Positions 6,249-13,556 of a stretch of 13,556 nucleotides of DNA are shown here, piece after piece. The translations under genes were made by a program, and so were the position numbers. Location: positions 1 through 13,556 of the forward strand of contig CAMLCW010000105.1 of assembly GCA_946478645.1 (NCBI GenBank), written 5' to 3'. Each line of letters starts with the position of its first letter. The first letter of the stretch is position 1. Source of the DNA: an uncultured Variovorax sp. (GTDB lineage: Bacteria > Pseudomonadota > Gammaproteobacteria > Burkholderiales > Burkholderiaceae). The notes under the pieces were generated by a model that was given only the letters and a program-made list of their open reading frames with translations, was not told where the DNA came from and searched no databases.

Positions 6249-7136
6249 ATGGGCGATGGGTTTGCAGTGCTGGGCGAGCGCTCCGTGGCCGAGCACACCG
6301 AAGGGGTACAGCGGCAGATCCGCGCGAGTCCCCAGGACGCCAGCCTGCGCCTTGCGCTGTGCCATTTCCTGGCGCTCCGGGGCGAATGGCAGCGGGCTGA
6401 AGACCAGCTCAAGCTGGCCGCGAAGATCGACCCCGCGTTCGCGCCCGCCAGCGCCACCTGCGCCATGGCGCTCGTGGCCGAGCGCCAGCGCACCGAATTC
6501 TGGAACCGCGGCGGCCCTGCGCCGGCCGTGATCGACGGCCGCGGCGAATGGGTCGACGACCTGCTCGCCGCCGCCGCGCTGCCGCCCGAACAGGCAGCCG
6601 AGGCCGCCCGCCTGCGCGAGGCCGCGCGGCAGGCCGCACCCGCGCTCGCGGGCACCCTGTCGGTGGTGGACCGCAGCGACGCGCGCGCGCTGCAGGCCAT
6701 CGACGGCGAGCCGGTGCAGCGCAGCGCGTTCGCCTGGCTCTGCGACGGCGATGCACGCCTTGGCGCCGTGCTGGAACTGCTCACGCCTTCGGGCTATGCC
6801 TGGCTGCCGCTGCCGGCGGTGCGCCGCATCAAGTTCTCGCGTCCAGAGCACCTGGTCGACCTGCTGTGGGCGCCCGCCATGATCGAGCTGCAGGACGGCC
6901 GCGGACTCAACGGCCTGGTGCCCGTACGCTACCCGGGCGCGCTCGATGCGCAGGACGACGAAGCCGTGCTGGGCCGCCGCACCGACTGGCTGCCGCTCGC
7001 GGGCGAGGCGCAGTACGCCGGCGTCGGCCAGCGCACGCTGATCAGCGAGGCGGGCGACCATTCGCTGCTCGACATCCGCCAGATCGAGCTGGCCGATGCT
7101 GCCGCTGCCGGCGACGGGGAGCGCGTGGTCCAGTGA
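6249..7136 (+). CDS. tagJ: T6SS accessory protein TagJ (ImpE/HsiE family)
   Basis: A 295-residue cytoplasmic protein. The N-terminal part (about 15-75) is a helical, TPR-like pair of repeats, with LRLALCHFLALRGEW and AEDQLKLAAKIDP. The ImpE family core is at about 180-215: GYAWLPLPAVRRIKF and the LVDLLWAPAMIEL segment; GQRTLIS (260-266) also fits. In the P. aeruginosa H1 system the homologue binds the N-terminal region of TssB and is thought to influence sheath handling by ClpV; it is not essential in all systems. TagJ is present in only some T6SS subclasses, so it helps classify this locus. The start is ATG with GAGGA (6238-6242) six bases upstream. Its end overlaps the start of tssE by four bases (GTGA). 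Identity is firm; mechanism follows family knowledge only. Confidence 0.92.
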   Translation: MGDGFAVLGERSVAEHTEGVQRQIRASPQDASLRLALCHFLALRGEWQRAEDQLKLAAKIDPAFAPASATCAMALVAERQRTEFWNRGGPAPAVIDGRGEWVDDLLAAAALPPEQAAEAARLREAARQAAPALAGTLSVVDRSDARALQAIDGEPVQRSAFAWLCDGDARLGAVLELLTPSGYAWLPLPAVRRIKFSRPEHLVDLLWAPAMIELQDGRGLNGLVPVRYPGALDAQDDEAVLGRRTDWLPLAGEAQYAGVGQRTLISEAGDHSLLDIRQIELADAAAAGDGERVVQ

Positions 7137-7693
7137 GCGCCGTGCTGCCCGCCAGCCGTCCGACCCCCGAAGGCGACGGCGATCCGCAGGAAAGCGTTGC
7201 ACGCGACCGCCTGCAGCCGGTGCTGCTCGACCGCCTGACCGACCGGCAGCCGCAGAGCCGCCAGGAGCGCGCGGGCGCGTTCCTCATGAGCGGCAAGCTG
7301 CTGCGCGACTCGGTGCTGCGCGACCTGCAATGGCTGCTCAACACCACCAACTTCGGCGCCGGCCACCAGATCAATGCGCTGCCGCGTGCGCGCCGCTCGG
7401 TGGTCAACTACGGCGTGCGCGGCTGGGCCGGCGGTCGCATGTCCGAGGTCGATTTCGCCGACGTCGAGGCCGCGATCCGCGCCGCCATCATCGACTTCGA
7501 GCCGCGCATCATGAAGGACAGCATCGACGTGCGCTGCGTCACCGACGCGAACGACCTCGAACACCACAACCTGCTGGCGCTCGAGATCCGCGGCACGCTC
7601 TGGTCGGTGCCGTATCCGATCGAGTTCATCCTGCGCTCCGAGCTGGATCTTGAAAGCGGGCACATGGTGCTGCGGCCGACGGGAGGGTTGTGA
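7133..7693 (+). CDS. tssE: T6SS baseplate protein TssE (gp25-like)
   Basis: A 186-residue protein if started at GTG 7133, which overlaps the tagJ stop as GTGA. TssE resembles phage T4 gp25 and is the baseplate wedge part that nucleates the sheath. The gp25-type core runs from about residue 55 to 180: RDLQWLLNTTNFG (63-75), VVNYGVRGW (90-98), FEPRI (122-126), and the terminal LEIRGTLWSVPYPIEFILR (150-168). About 50 residues precede the core; DRLTDRQP (33-40) inside this part is also family-like, so a start at least as early as about residue 25 is needed. GTG 7133 has GGGGAG (7116-7121) upstream at a rather long 11 bases; GTG 7142 in the same frame is an alternative. The stop TGA shares one base with the tssF ATG. 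Confidence 0.93.
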   Translation: MSAVLPASRPTPEGDGDPQESVARDRLQPVLLDRLTDRQPQSRQERAGAFLMSGKLLRDSVLRDLQWLLNTTNFGAGHQINALPRARRSVVNYGVRGWAGGRMSEVDFADVEAAIRAAIIDFEPRIMKDSIDVRCVTDANDLEHHNLLALEIRGTLWSVPYPIEFILRSELDLESGHMVLRPTGGL

Positions 7694-9564
7694 TGGACGC
7701 GCGGCTCCTCGACTACTACAACCGCGAGCTCACCTACATGCACGAGCTCGGGGCCGAGTTCGCCGAGCGCTATCCCAAGATCGCGGGGCGCCTGGGCATG
7801 CGCGGCATCGAGGTCAGCGACCCGTACGTCGAGCGTCTGCTCGAAGGCTTCAGCTTTCTCACCGCGCGCATCCAGCTCAAGATGGACGCGGAGTTCCCGC
7901 GCTTCTCGCAGCGGCTGCTCGAGGTGGTGTACCCCAACTTCCTCGCGCCCCTGCCCGCGATGGCCGTGGTGCAGATCGACGGCAACCTCAACGAGGGCTC
8001 GCTCAAGGCCGGCTACGAACTGCCGCGCCACACACTGCTGCGCGGCCGCATGATCAAGGGCGAGCAGACCGCCTGCGAATTCCGCACCGGCCACGCGGTC
8101 ACGCTCTGGCCGATCAAGGTTGCCGAGGCCGGTATCGGCCCGGTGCCCGCCGAGATCGCGCATGCGATGCCGCTCGTGGCACGGCAGGCCAAAAGTGCGC
8201 TCACCATCAAGCTCGAGGCCGTGGGCGGCGCCAGGTTCTCCGAGATGCCGATCGACCGGCTCGAGTTCTTTCTCTCGGGCGCCGAGCTGCATGCGCTGCG
8301 CGTGCTCGAGCTCGCGGTGCACCACGGCGTGGGCGCCGTCTGCCGCAGCGGGCCCGGCAGCACGGCGCGCATCGTGCCGCTCGGCGACGAGGCCGTGCGC
8401 CACGAGGGCTTCGACCCGGACCAGTCGCTGCTGCCCTACGACGCGCGCTCGTTCCAGGGCTACCGGCTGCTGCACGAGTACTTCGCGTTCCCCGACCGCT
8501 ACCTGTTCTTCAGCGTGAAGAACCTGCGCGCCGCGGCTGCGGCGATGGGCGGCACCACGATGGAGATCGTGATCCTGCTCGACCGCGCCGACGCCGAACT
8601 CGAGCGGCTGGTCGATGCGCGCCACTTCTCTCTGTTCTGCACGCCGATCATCAACCTGGTGCCGCGGCGCAGCGACCGCATCCCGGTCGGTCCGGGGCAG
8701 CACGAGCACCATGCGGTGATCGACCGCACGCGCCCGCGCGACTTCGAGATCTTCACCGTGGAACGCGTCACGGGCCACATGGCGAGCGGCTCGGAGGAGC
8801 GCGAGTTCAGGCCCTTCCTGGGCTCCTTCGCGGCCGACGACGGCGACTTCGGCGCGTACTTCTCGCTGCGCCGCGAGCCGCGCCTGGTGTCGGACCGCGC
8901 CCGCGCGCAGGGCACGCGCACCAGCTACACCGGCAGCGAGGTGTACGTGTCGCTGGTCGACCAGCACGATGCGCCGTTCCCGCACAGCCTGCGGCACATC
9001 ACGATCGATGCGCTGTGCACCAACCGCGACCTGCCGCTCTTGCTGCCCACGGGGCTGGAGTCGGACTTCACGCTGCGCGTGTCGGCGCCGGTGCGCGCGG
9101 TGCGCATCCTGCGCGGGCCTTCGCGGCCGTATCCCGCGCTGGCGGAGGGTGCGCTCACCTGGCGCCTCATCAGCCACCTCGGGCTCAACTACCTGAGCCT
9201 GACCGATGTCGATGCGGCGCAGGGCGCGGCCGCGCTGCGCGAGATGCTCGACCTCTACGGCAACCTGGCCGACCCGGCCGTGCGCCGGCAGATCCAGGGC
9301 GTGCGCTCGATGGCGCTCGCGCCCGTGTTCCGGCGCCTGCCGGAGCCGGGGCCGATCGTGTTCGGCCGCGGCGTCGAGATCGCGCTCAAGATCGACGAGG
9401 TCGCCTTCTCGGGCGCGAGCCCGTACCTCTTCGGCGCGGTGCTCGAGCAGTTCTTCAGCCGGCATGTGTCGCTCAACGCGTTCACCGAGTTCTCGCTCGA
9501 AAGCCTGCAGCGCGGCGAGATCGCGCGCTGGGCGCCGCGCATCGGACGGCGGCCGACGGTATGA
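7693..9564 (+). CDS. tssF: T6SS baseplate protein TssF (ImpG/VasA family)
   Basis: A 623-residue protein of the usual TssF length. It forms the wedge of the baseplate with TssE, TssG and TssK (gp6-like role). The family opening MDARLLDYYNREL and GAEFAERYPKIAGRLG (20-35) is perfect, followed by DPYVERLLEGFSFLTARI (43-60) and EFPRFSQRLLEVVYPNFLAP (67-86). The C-terminal part includes the conserved FGRGVEIALKID stretch. A GTG directly before the ATG (7690) could add one residue, but the ATG gives the family start and has GGGAGGG (7681-7687) five bases upstream. The ATG overlaps the tssE stop by one base (TGATG), and its own stop overlaps the tssG start as ATGA. No frameshift or missing segment is apparent. 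Confidence 0.97.
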   Translation: MDARLLDYYNRELTYMHELGAEFAERYPKIAGRLGMRGIEVSDPYVERLLEGFSFLTARIQLKMDAEFPRFSQRLLEVVYPNFLAPLPAMAVVQIDGNLNEGSLKAGYELPRHTLLRGRMIKGEQTACEFRTGHAVTLWPIKVAEAGIGPVPAEIAHAMPLVARQAKSALTIKLEAVGGARFSEMPIDRLEFFLSGAELHALRVLELAVHHGVGAVCRSGPGSTARIVPLGDEAVRHEGFDPDQSLLPYDARSFQGYRLLHEYFAFPDRYLFFSVKNLRAAAAAMGGTTMEIVILLDRADAELERLVDARHFSLFCTPIINLVPRRSDRIPVGPGQHEHHAVIDRTRPRDFEIFTVERVTGHMASGSEEREFRPFLGSFAADDGDFGAYFSLRREPRLVSDRARAQGTRTSYTGSEVYVSLVDQHDAPFPHSLRHITIDALCTNRDLPLLLPTGLESDFTLRVSAPVRAVRILRGPSRPYPALAEGALTWRLISHLGLNYLSLTDVDAAQGAAALREMLDLYGNLADPAVRRQIQGVRSMALAPVFRRLPEPGPIVFGRGVEIALKIDEVAFSGASPYLFGAVLEQFFSRHVSLNAFTEFSLESLQRGEIARWAPRIGRRPTV

Positions 9565-10730
9565 ACCTCGCGCAAACCCACGAAGGCGAGGCGGACCGCG
9601 CGGGCGAAAGCGAAGAAGCGTGGGCCGGGGCCGAGCGTGCCGCCGCCGCCCCGGTGCGCCGCGGAACCGCCGAGTCCGATCCGGTGCTCTGGGCTCGCCT
9701 CGTCGAGCAGCCTTTCGAGCACGACCTCTTCATGCTGCTGCGCCGGCTCGACGCACAGGGCGGGCATCCGCTGCTGGGCCGCGCGCCGCGTCCGCTCGAC
9801 GAGCCGCTGCGCCTGGGCCAGGAGCCGTCGATGGCCTTCGCGCCATCGAACGTCTCGGGCGTCGACCTCGACGGCGACGGCCCGCCGCGCATCTCGATCT
9901 ACGGCTTCGGGCTGTTCGGGCCCAACGGGCCGCTGCCGCTGCACCTGACCGAGTACGCGCGAGAACGCAAGCGGCATCACAGCGACCACACGCTGAGCGC
10001 TTTTGCCGACCTGTTCCATCACCGGCTGATCCTGCTGTTCTACCGCGCCTGGGCCGATGCGCAGTCGGTCAACAGCCTCGACCGGCCCGACGGCCATCGC
10101 TTCGTCGACTACGTTGCGAGCCTCATGAACATGGGGCAGCCGGGCCTCAAGCAGCGCGACCGCATCGCCGACCATGCGCGCACCCACATGGCCGGGCACC
10201 TGGTGCGCCAGACGCGCAACCCCGAGGGCCTGATCCAGATCCTGCGGCTGTACTTCGATGTGCCGGTGCGGGTCGACGAATTCGTGAGCGACTGGGTCAT
10301 GCTCGACGAGCGGCAGGTCAGCCGCATCGGCCTGTTCGGGCGCAACCACCAGCTCGGCGGCGGCGCCACCATCGGCCTGGCGGTGCGCGACGCGCAAAGC
10401 AAGTTCCGCCTCGAGCTCGGCCCGCTCTCGCTGGAGGCGTTCCGCGCCTTCCTGCCGGGCAGCCCGCGATTGCAGCAGCTGATCGACTGGGTGCGCCAGT
10501 ACATCGGCATCGAGTTCGCCTGGGAGCTGCGGCTCGTGCTGCAGAAGCCCGAGGCGCGCGGCATGCAGCTCGGCGGCGACCAGCGGCTCGGCTGGGGCAG
10601 CTGGCTCGGCGAACGCCTGTCCGACACCGACGCGGGCGACATGCTCTTCGCGCCCGAAGCGCTCTCGTCTTCACGCTCCGCCACGGCCGCCCAGACCGCG
10701 GCTTCCACGGCTTCTTTCTCCCAGGTATGA
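9561..10730 (+). CDS. tssG: T6SS baseplate protein TssG (ImpH/VasB family)
   Basis: A 389-residue protein. TssG binds TssF as the second gp6-like wedge half. Conserved segments are LFGPNGPLPLHLTEYARER (118-136), FADLFHHRLILLFYRAWA (148-165) and the later ELRLVLQKPEARGMQLG region near the C-terminus. The first 35-40 residues are rich in Ala, Glu and Arg and have no family signature; the recognisable part begins at about DPVLWARLVEQPFEHDLF (40-57), so the protein is somewhat longer at its N-terminus than many TssGs. The ATG overlaps the tssF stop by four bases (ATGA), and no good Shine-Dalgarno site sits at the right distance, so translation is probably coupled to tssF. The last 25 residues are Ser/Ala-rich and overlap the tssH start. 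Confidence 0.95.
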   Translation: MNLAQTHEGEADRAGESEEAWAGAERAAAAPVRRGTAESDPVLWARLVEQPFEHDLFMLLRRLDAQGGHPLLGRAPRPLDEPLRLGQEPSMAFAPSNVSGVDLDGDGPPRISIYGFGLFGPNGPLPLHLTEYARERKRHHSDHTLSAFADLFHHRLILLFYRAWADAQSVNSLDRPDGHRFVDYVASLMNMGQPGLKQRDRIADHARTHMAGHLVRQTRNPEGLIQILRLYFDVPVRVDEFVSDWVMLDERQVSRIGLFGRNHQLGGGATIGLAVRDAQSKFRLELGPLSLEAFRAFLPGSPRLQQLIDWVRQYIGIEFAWELRLVLQKPEARGMQLGGDQRLGWGSWLGERLSDTDAGDMLFAPEALSSSRSATAAQTAASTASFSQV

Positions 10731-13435
10731 CCGACATCCGCCGCGTCTCGCTCTTCTCGAAATTGAATCCGATGCTCTACAAGGCATTGGAGACCGCCAC
10801 CGCGTTCGCCAAGCTGCGCGGCAATGCCTATGTCGAGCTGGTGCACTGGCTGCACCAGATCCTGCAGCTGCAGGACAGCGACCTGCTGCGCATCGTCAAG
10901 CGCGCGGGCCTCAACCTCGATGCGGTCGAGCAGGACCTGGTGCGCGCGCTCGACCGGCTGCCGCACGGCGCGACCTCGATCAGCGACATCTCCGAGCACG
11001 TGGACCACGCGGTCGAACGCGCATGGGTGTATGCGAGCCTGCGCTTCGAGGCCAGCTCGATCCGCGGCGGCCACCTGCTCGCGGGCATGGTCAAGACGCC
11101 GGGGCTGCGGCAGGTGCTTTCGGGCATCTCGCGCGAGTTCGACAAGCTCGTGCCCGACGTGCTGATCGCGCAACTTCCGGCCTGGACCGAAGGCTCGCCC
11201 GAGGACGACTTCGACGCCGCCGCGTCGGCCGCCGTACATGGCGCCGGTGCCCCGGCCGCGCAGCCCGGCGACGGCGCTGCAGCGGGCGGCTCCGCGCTCG
11301 CCAAGTACGCGAGCGATCTCACGGCCAAGGCGCGCGCGGGCGAGCTCGATCCGGTCTACGGCCGCGACGACGAGATCCGCCAGATCATCGACATCCTGAT
11401 GCGCCGGCGCCAGAACAATCCGCTGCTCACCGGCGAGGCGGGCGTCGGCAAGACCGCGGTGGTCGAAGGCTTGGCGTCGCGGCTCGCCGCGGGCGACGTG
11501 CCGCCCTCGCTGAAGGACGTGTCGCTCTGGGTGCTCGACCCGACGCTGCTGCAGGCCGGCGCGGGCGTGAAGGGCGAGTTCGAGCAGCGGCTGCGCCAGG
11601 TGATCGACGAGGTCGAGAAGAGCCCGAAGCCGATCGTGCTGTTCGTCGACGAGGTGCACACGCTGGTGGGCGCGGGCGGCACCGCCGGCACCGGCGACGC
11701 GGCCAACCTGCTGAAGCCCGCGCTCGCGCGCGGCAACCTGCGCACCATCGGCGCCACCACCTGGTCGGAGTACAAGAAGTACATCGAGAAGGACCCGGCG
11801 CTGACGCGGCGCTTCCAGACCATCCAGGTGCACGAGCCCACCGAGCCGAAGGCGGTGGTGATGCTGCGCGGCATCTCGGCCGAACTCGAGAAGCACCACG
11901 GCGTGCTGATCCTCGACGCCGCGCTCGAGGCCGCTGTGAGCCTGTCGCACCGCTACATCCCCGCGCGCCAGCTGCCCGACAAGGCGGTGAGCCTGCTCGA
12001 CACGGCCTGCGCGCGCGTCGCGCTGAGCCAGCATGCGCTGCCGGCCGCGATCGAAGACCTGCAGCGCCGCATCGAGGTGCTGGGCATCGAGTCGGGCATT
12101 GCGGGACGCGAGGCGGCCATCGGCGTCGGTGAGGCGAAGCGGGTCGACGCCATCGCGGCCGAGGTGGCCGCGGCCGAGGCCGAACTCGCGCTGCTCGAAG
12201 CGCGGCGCGTGGAAGAGGCGGCGCTGGTCGAGCGCATCGTCGCGCTGCGCCAGCAGCTCGCGCCCGCGGCCGTGCCGGTGCAGGCCGAGGGCGATGAAGA
12301 CGAAACCGAGGCAGAGGCCGATGCCGGACCGGAGCGTACGCCCGAGCAGATCCGCGCCGAACTCGACCAGGCTCAGGACCAGCTCGCGCAACTGCAGGGC
12401 GAGTCGCCGCTGATCCTCGCGGCGGTCGATGCGCAGGCCATCGCCACCGTGGTCGCCGACTGGACCGGCATCCCGATCGGGCGCATGGTGCGCGACGATG
12501 CGCAATCGGTGCTGCGGCTCGCGGAAACCTTGTCGGCGCGCGTCGTGGCGCAGCCCGATGCGCTCGAAACCATCTCGCGGCGCATCCGCACCGCACGCGC
12601 GCGGCTCGACAACCCGAACAAGCCCGTCGGCGTTTTCCTGCTCTGCGGCCCCTCGGGCGTGGGCAAGACCGAGACCGCGCTCGCGCTGTCGGAGGCGCTC
12701 TACGGCGGCGAGCAGAACCTCGTCACCATCAACATGAGCGAGTTCCAGGAGTCGCACACCGTCTCCACGCTCAAGGGCGCGCCGCCGGGCTACGTGGGCT
12801 ACGGCGAAGGCGGCGTGCTGACCGAGGCCGTGCGCCGGCGTCCCTACAGTGTGGTGCTGCTCGACGAGATCGAGAAGGCGCACCCCGACGTGCACGAGAT
12901 CTTCTTCCAGGTGTTCGACAAGGGCTGGATGGAAGACGGCGAGGGCCGCCACATCGACTTCCGCAACACCGTGATCATCATGACCTCGAACGTCGGCACC
13001 GACCTGGTCATGCAGCTGTGCGAAGACCCGACCTTGCGCCCCGACCCCGAGCCGCTCGCGCAGGCGCTGCGCGAGCCGCTGCTCAAGGTGTTCGCGCCGG
13101 CGCTGCTCGGGCGCCTCGTCGTCGTGCCCTATTACCCGTTGCAGGCCGATGCATTGCATCGCATCATCCGGCTTCAGCTCGACCGCATCGCGGCGCGCCT
13201 GCAGGCGAACCACGGCATCGCGCTCGCCTACGACGCCAGCGCCGTCGAACTGGTGGCGCGCCGCTGCACCGCCATCGAGTCGGGCGGCCGGATGATCGAC
13301 GCGATCCTCACGCACACCATCCTTCCGCGGCTCAGCGAGGAGGTCATCGGCGCCACGGTCAGCGCGCGCAAGCTGGCGGGCGTACGGCTGTCGGCGGCAG
13401 GGGACGACTTTCAGTACGAGTTCTCGGAAGCATAA
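10727..13435 (+). CDS. tssH: T6SS sheath-disassembly ATPase ClpV (TssH)
   Basis: A 902-residue class of AAA+ unfoldase related to ClpB. It pulls apart contracted TssBC sheaths so that subunits are reused. Order of domains: N-domain (about 1-155); Ala/Gly-rich linker (165-190); first AAA+ module with Walker A GEAGVGKT (236-243), Walker B VDE (D308, E309) and Arg finger candidates R361/R362; coiled-coil middle domain (about 430-560); second AAA+ module with Walker A GPSGVGKT (641-648), pore loop GYVG (Y689), Walker B LLDE (D713, E714) and a GGR sensor-2 (853-855). All catalytic residues are present. The middle domain has a strongly acidic insertion at about 519-540 (EGDEDETEAEAD). The ATG overlaps the tssG stop as ATGA and has only an AGG one base upstream, implying coupling. 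Family name ClpV rather than ClpB is supported by context and the N-domain. Confidence 0.97.
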   Translation: MTDIRRVSLFSKLNPMLYKALETATAFAKLRGNAYVELVHWLHQILQLQDSDLLRIVKRAGLNLDAVEQDLVRALDRLPHGATSISDISEHVDHAVERAWVYASLRFEASSIRGGHLLAGMVKTPGLRQVLSGISREFDKLVPDVLIAQLPAWTEGSPEDDFDAAASAAVHGAGAPAAQPGDGAAAGGSALAKYASDLTAKARAGELDPVYGRDDEIRQIIDILMRRRQNNPLLTGEAGVGKTAVVEGLASRLAAGDVPPSLKDVSLWVLDPTLLQAGAGVKGEFEQRLRQVIDEVEKSPKPIVLFVDEVHTLVGAGGTAGTGDAANLLKPALARGNLRTIGATTWSEYKKYIEKDPALTRRFQTIQVHEPTEPKAVVMLRGISAELEKHHGVLILDAALEAAVSLSHRYIPARQLPDKAVSLLDTACARVALSQHALPAAIEDLQRRIEVLGIESGIAGREAAIGVGEAKRVDAIAAEVAAAEAELALLEARRVEEAALVERIVALRQQLAPAAVPVQAEGDEDETEAEADAGPERTPEQIRAELDQAQDQLAQLQGESPLILAAVDAQAIATVVADWTGIPIGRMVRDDAQSVLRLAETLSARVVAQPDALETISRRIRTARARLDNPNKPVGVFLLCGPSGVGKTETALALSEALYGGEQNLVTINMSEFQESHTVSTLKGAPPGYVGYGEGGVLTEAVRRRPYSVVLLDEIEKAHPDVHEIFFQVFDKGWMEDGEGRHIDFRNTVIIMTSNVGTDLVMQLCEDPTLRPDPEPLAQALREPLLKVFAPALLGRLVVVPYYPLQADALHRIIRLQLDRIAARLQANHGIALAYDASAVELVARRCTAIESGGRMIDAILTHTILPRLSEEVIGATVSARKLAGVRLSAAGDDFQYEFSEA

Positions 13436-13439
13436 GAAA

Positions 13440-13462
13440 GCATCAAGGAATGCATCAAGGAG
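13440..13462 (+). promoter_or_regulatory. Tandem 10-base repeat containing the vgrG ribosome binding site
   Basis: GCATCAAGGA occurs twice with a 12-base period (13440-13449 and 13452-13461). The second copy forms a strong AAGGAG (13457-13462) nine bases before the ATG at 13472. The first copy could also be AAGGA but is about 22 bases away. The site fixes the start of tssI and is the best Shine-Dalgarno match in the window. Confidence 0.6.
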
Positions 13463-13471
13463 ACAACTTTC

Positions 13472-13556
13472 ATGGCGCGAGTCGTCACGGCGCATACGCC
13501 ACTGGGTGAAGAGCAGCTGAAGTTCCGTTCGATGCGCGGCACCGAGGGGCTGTCGC
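13472..13556 (+). CDS. tssI: T6SS spike protein VgrG (TssI), 5' end only
   Basis: Only the first 28 codons are in the window; the reading frame is open to the right edge. The protein starts MARVVTAHTPLGEEQLKF and continues with RSMRGTEGLS, the standard N-terminal opening of VgrG proteins, where the gp27-like domain begins. VgrG trimers cap the Hcp tube and deliver effectors bound to or fused with the C-terminus. The start is set by AAGGAG at 13457-13462. It follows tssH by 36 bases, closing the structural block; effector, adaptor and immunity genes are commonly found directly after vgrG, beyond this window. Whether it has a C-terminal effector extension cannot be seen. Confidence 0.85.
   Translation, partial: MARVVTAHTPLGEEQLKFRSMRGTEGLS

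Noticed and set aside
7690..7692. GTG as an alternative start of tssF
   Set aside because: It adds only one residue before the ATG that gives the family's standard MDARLLDYYNREL opening at better spacing to GGGAGGG.
9206..10726. Upstream extension of the ClpV frame through tssF and tssG, about 500 codons
   Set aside because: The extension is Arg/Ala/Pro-rich shadow coding. ClpV proteins start with the N-domain at the ATG 10727, which overlaps the tssG stop.
10109..13495. Very long open frame on the minus strand opposite tssG and tssH (about 1128 codons)
   Set aside because: It is the mirror of a high-GC gene: the product is rich in Arg, His, Leu and Gly with no recognisable domain, while the plus strand has a complete ClpV with all catalytic motifs.

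Overview
The window is a very GC-rich (clearly above 60%) single-strand stretch of a betaproteobacterial chromosome. Gene content, codon use and protein style suggest Burkholderiales, most likely a Comamonadaceae member such as Variovorax. That placement is inference from recognition, not a search result. All supported genes lie on the + strand.

Layout. Bases 1-726 are the 3' part of a multiheme cytochrome c subunit gene. Bases 727-978 are non-coding and hold an imperfect inverted-repeat element with a TTCC microsatellite in its centre. Bases 979-2169 encode a fumarylacetoacetate-hydrolase-fold enzyme. Bases 2170-2307 are a less GC-rich leader with a hairpin and a weak promoter candidate. From 2308 to the right edge runs part of a type VI secretion system (T6SS) operon in the order tssA, tssB, tssC, hcp (tssD), tagJ, tssE, tssF, tssG, tssH (clpV), tssI (vgrG, cut by the edge).

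How the genes work together. TssE, TssF and TssG are baseplate components on which the Hcp tube and the TssB/TssC contractile sheath are built. TssA guides sheath and tube polymerisation. VgrG caps the tube as the puncturing tip. ClpV (TssH) disassembles contracted sheaths, and TagJ is an accessory protein that contacts TssB in the systems that carry it. The membrane complex genes (tssJ, tssL, tssM), the baseplate gene tssK and any effector/immunity pair are not in the window. They must be beyond the right edge or elsewhere if the system is complete.

Expression layout. tssA, tssB, tssC and hcp are separated by short gaps and have their own ribosome binding sites. A strong hairpin pair lies between hcp and tagJ. 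From tagJ to tssH every junction overlaps by 1-4 bases, which suggests translational coupling. This is a known type of system and I see no undescribed machine here. The points worth a second look are the intergenic structures, the TagJ-type subclass and a few protein insertions.
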